NCBI GenBank assembly: GCA_905250075.1 | Contig: CAJNOP010000040.1 | Location: 1,233,646-1,297,645 of the forward strand | DNA: 64,000 bases | From: Rotaria sp. Silwood1 | Lineage: Eukaryota > Rotifera > Eurotatoria > Philodinida > Philodinidae | Direction of reading: 5' to 3' | The notes under the pieces: generated by a model | Databases searched by the model: none | Told to the model about the DNA's origin: nothing | What the model saw: the letters and a program-made list of their open reading frames with translations, nothing else | Position numbers and translations under genes: made by a program | In this document: positions 63,681-64,000 of the stretch, piece by piece | How positions within the stretch are numbered: the first letter of the stretch is position 1 | Layout of the letters: every line of letters begins with the position of its first letter

Positions 63681-64000
63681 CATAGAATAAGGAATTGATG
63701 AAAAAAAAAAAAAAAGAACTTAACAACAACGTATTTTTTTTCTATAATATTAAGTAGACTTTTGTCTTTTTCTGGATATGAAAATCAATTTTTTTTTTTT
63801 TTCTTTTCTAATTCGAACTTCTGACATTGTTGAGTGCGAGCAGTTTTCTATCAATCTAGCTGAAGACATATAAAAAAGTTCTTATACATACGAAAAATTT
63901 TGTTAATAACTATTTCGAGCGTCTACTTGTTTTTTTAGTATTTAAAATTATGGCTATAGGGATTTTTGGATAAATTTTACACATAACAAAGGTATGTGTT
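63681..64000. other. 3' region of PnuC-like gene
   Basis: AT-rich sequence with A and T runs; no further frame. Probably 3' UTR and intergenic. Confidence 0.5.

Overview
This window is nuclear DNA from an animal, most likely a bdelloid rotifer. It is strongly AT-rich, its genes have many short GT-AG introns, and the proteins are plainly metazoan (mGluR, TGF-beta ligand, p24/TMED, NPC2, beta-ureidopropionase, RAPGEF, IAPs). It also carries interspersed (TGTGGG)n-like tracts, the hexamer I recall as the bdelloid telomere repeat, and a PnuC-type transporter gene of bacterial character that has an intron. The species cannot be named from sequence alone.

Left third (1-21,000). Two related inhibitor-of-apoptosis (BIR) genes lie head to head about 6 kb apart. 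The minus-strand copy (4776-6889) has three BIRs plus a RING. The plus-strand copy (12984-14533) stops exactly where the RING exon should follow and is succeeded about 120 bp later by a large head-to-head G-rich/C-rich telomere-like array (14652-14972). To the right is an array of about 300-bp exon-like units interrupted by a terminal-inverted-repeat element. It leads into a coiled-coil golgin gene (GMAP-210/TRIP11-like, 18505-20961) that has a nonsense codon, a one-base frameshift and a second telomere-like palindrome in its last large intron.

Middle (21,000-47,000). After a gene-poor stretch with three small degenerate palindromes of the same type come a p24/TMED cargo receptor, a divergent TGF-beta ligand lacking the interchain cysteine, a 17-exon metabotropic glutamate receptor (minus), a 153-bp GC-rich MITE with a clean TACTA duplication, and a three-exon protein with a possible HAD-like nucleophile motif (minus).

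Right third (47,000-64,000). Minus-strand UPB1 (12 exons, with a 17-bp microexon), NPC2, and a RAPGEF2/6-like Rap exchange factor (19 coding exons traced, N-terminal cNMP/REM/PDZ part not found). The window ends with a plus-strand PnuC-family seven-helix transporter.

The genes do not form a pathway; this is an ordinary eukaryotic gene neighbourhood. Exon coordinates were derived by hand from splice signals and checked for reading-phase continuity, and could be off by a base or two. The main point of interest is the family of palindromic TGTGGG-like tracts and its association with a truncated and a broken gene.
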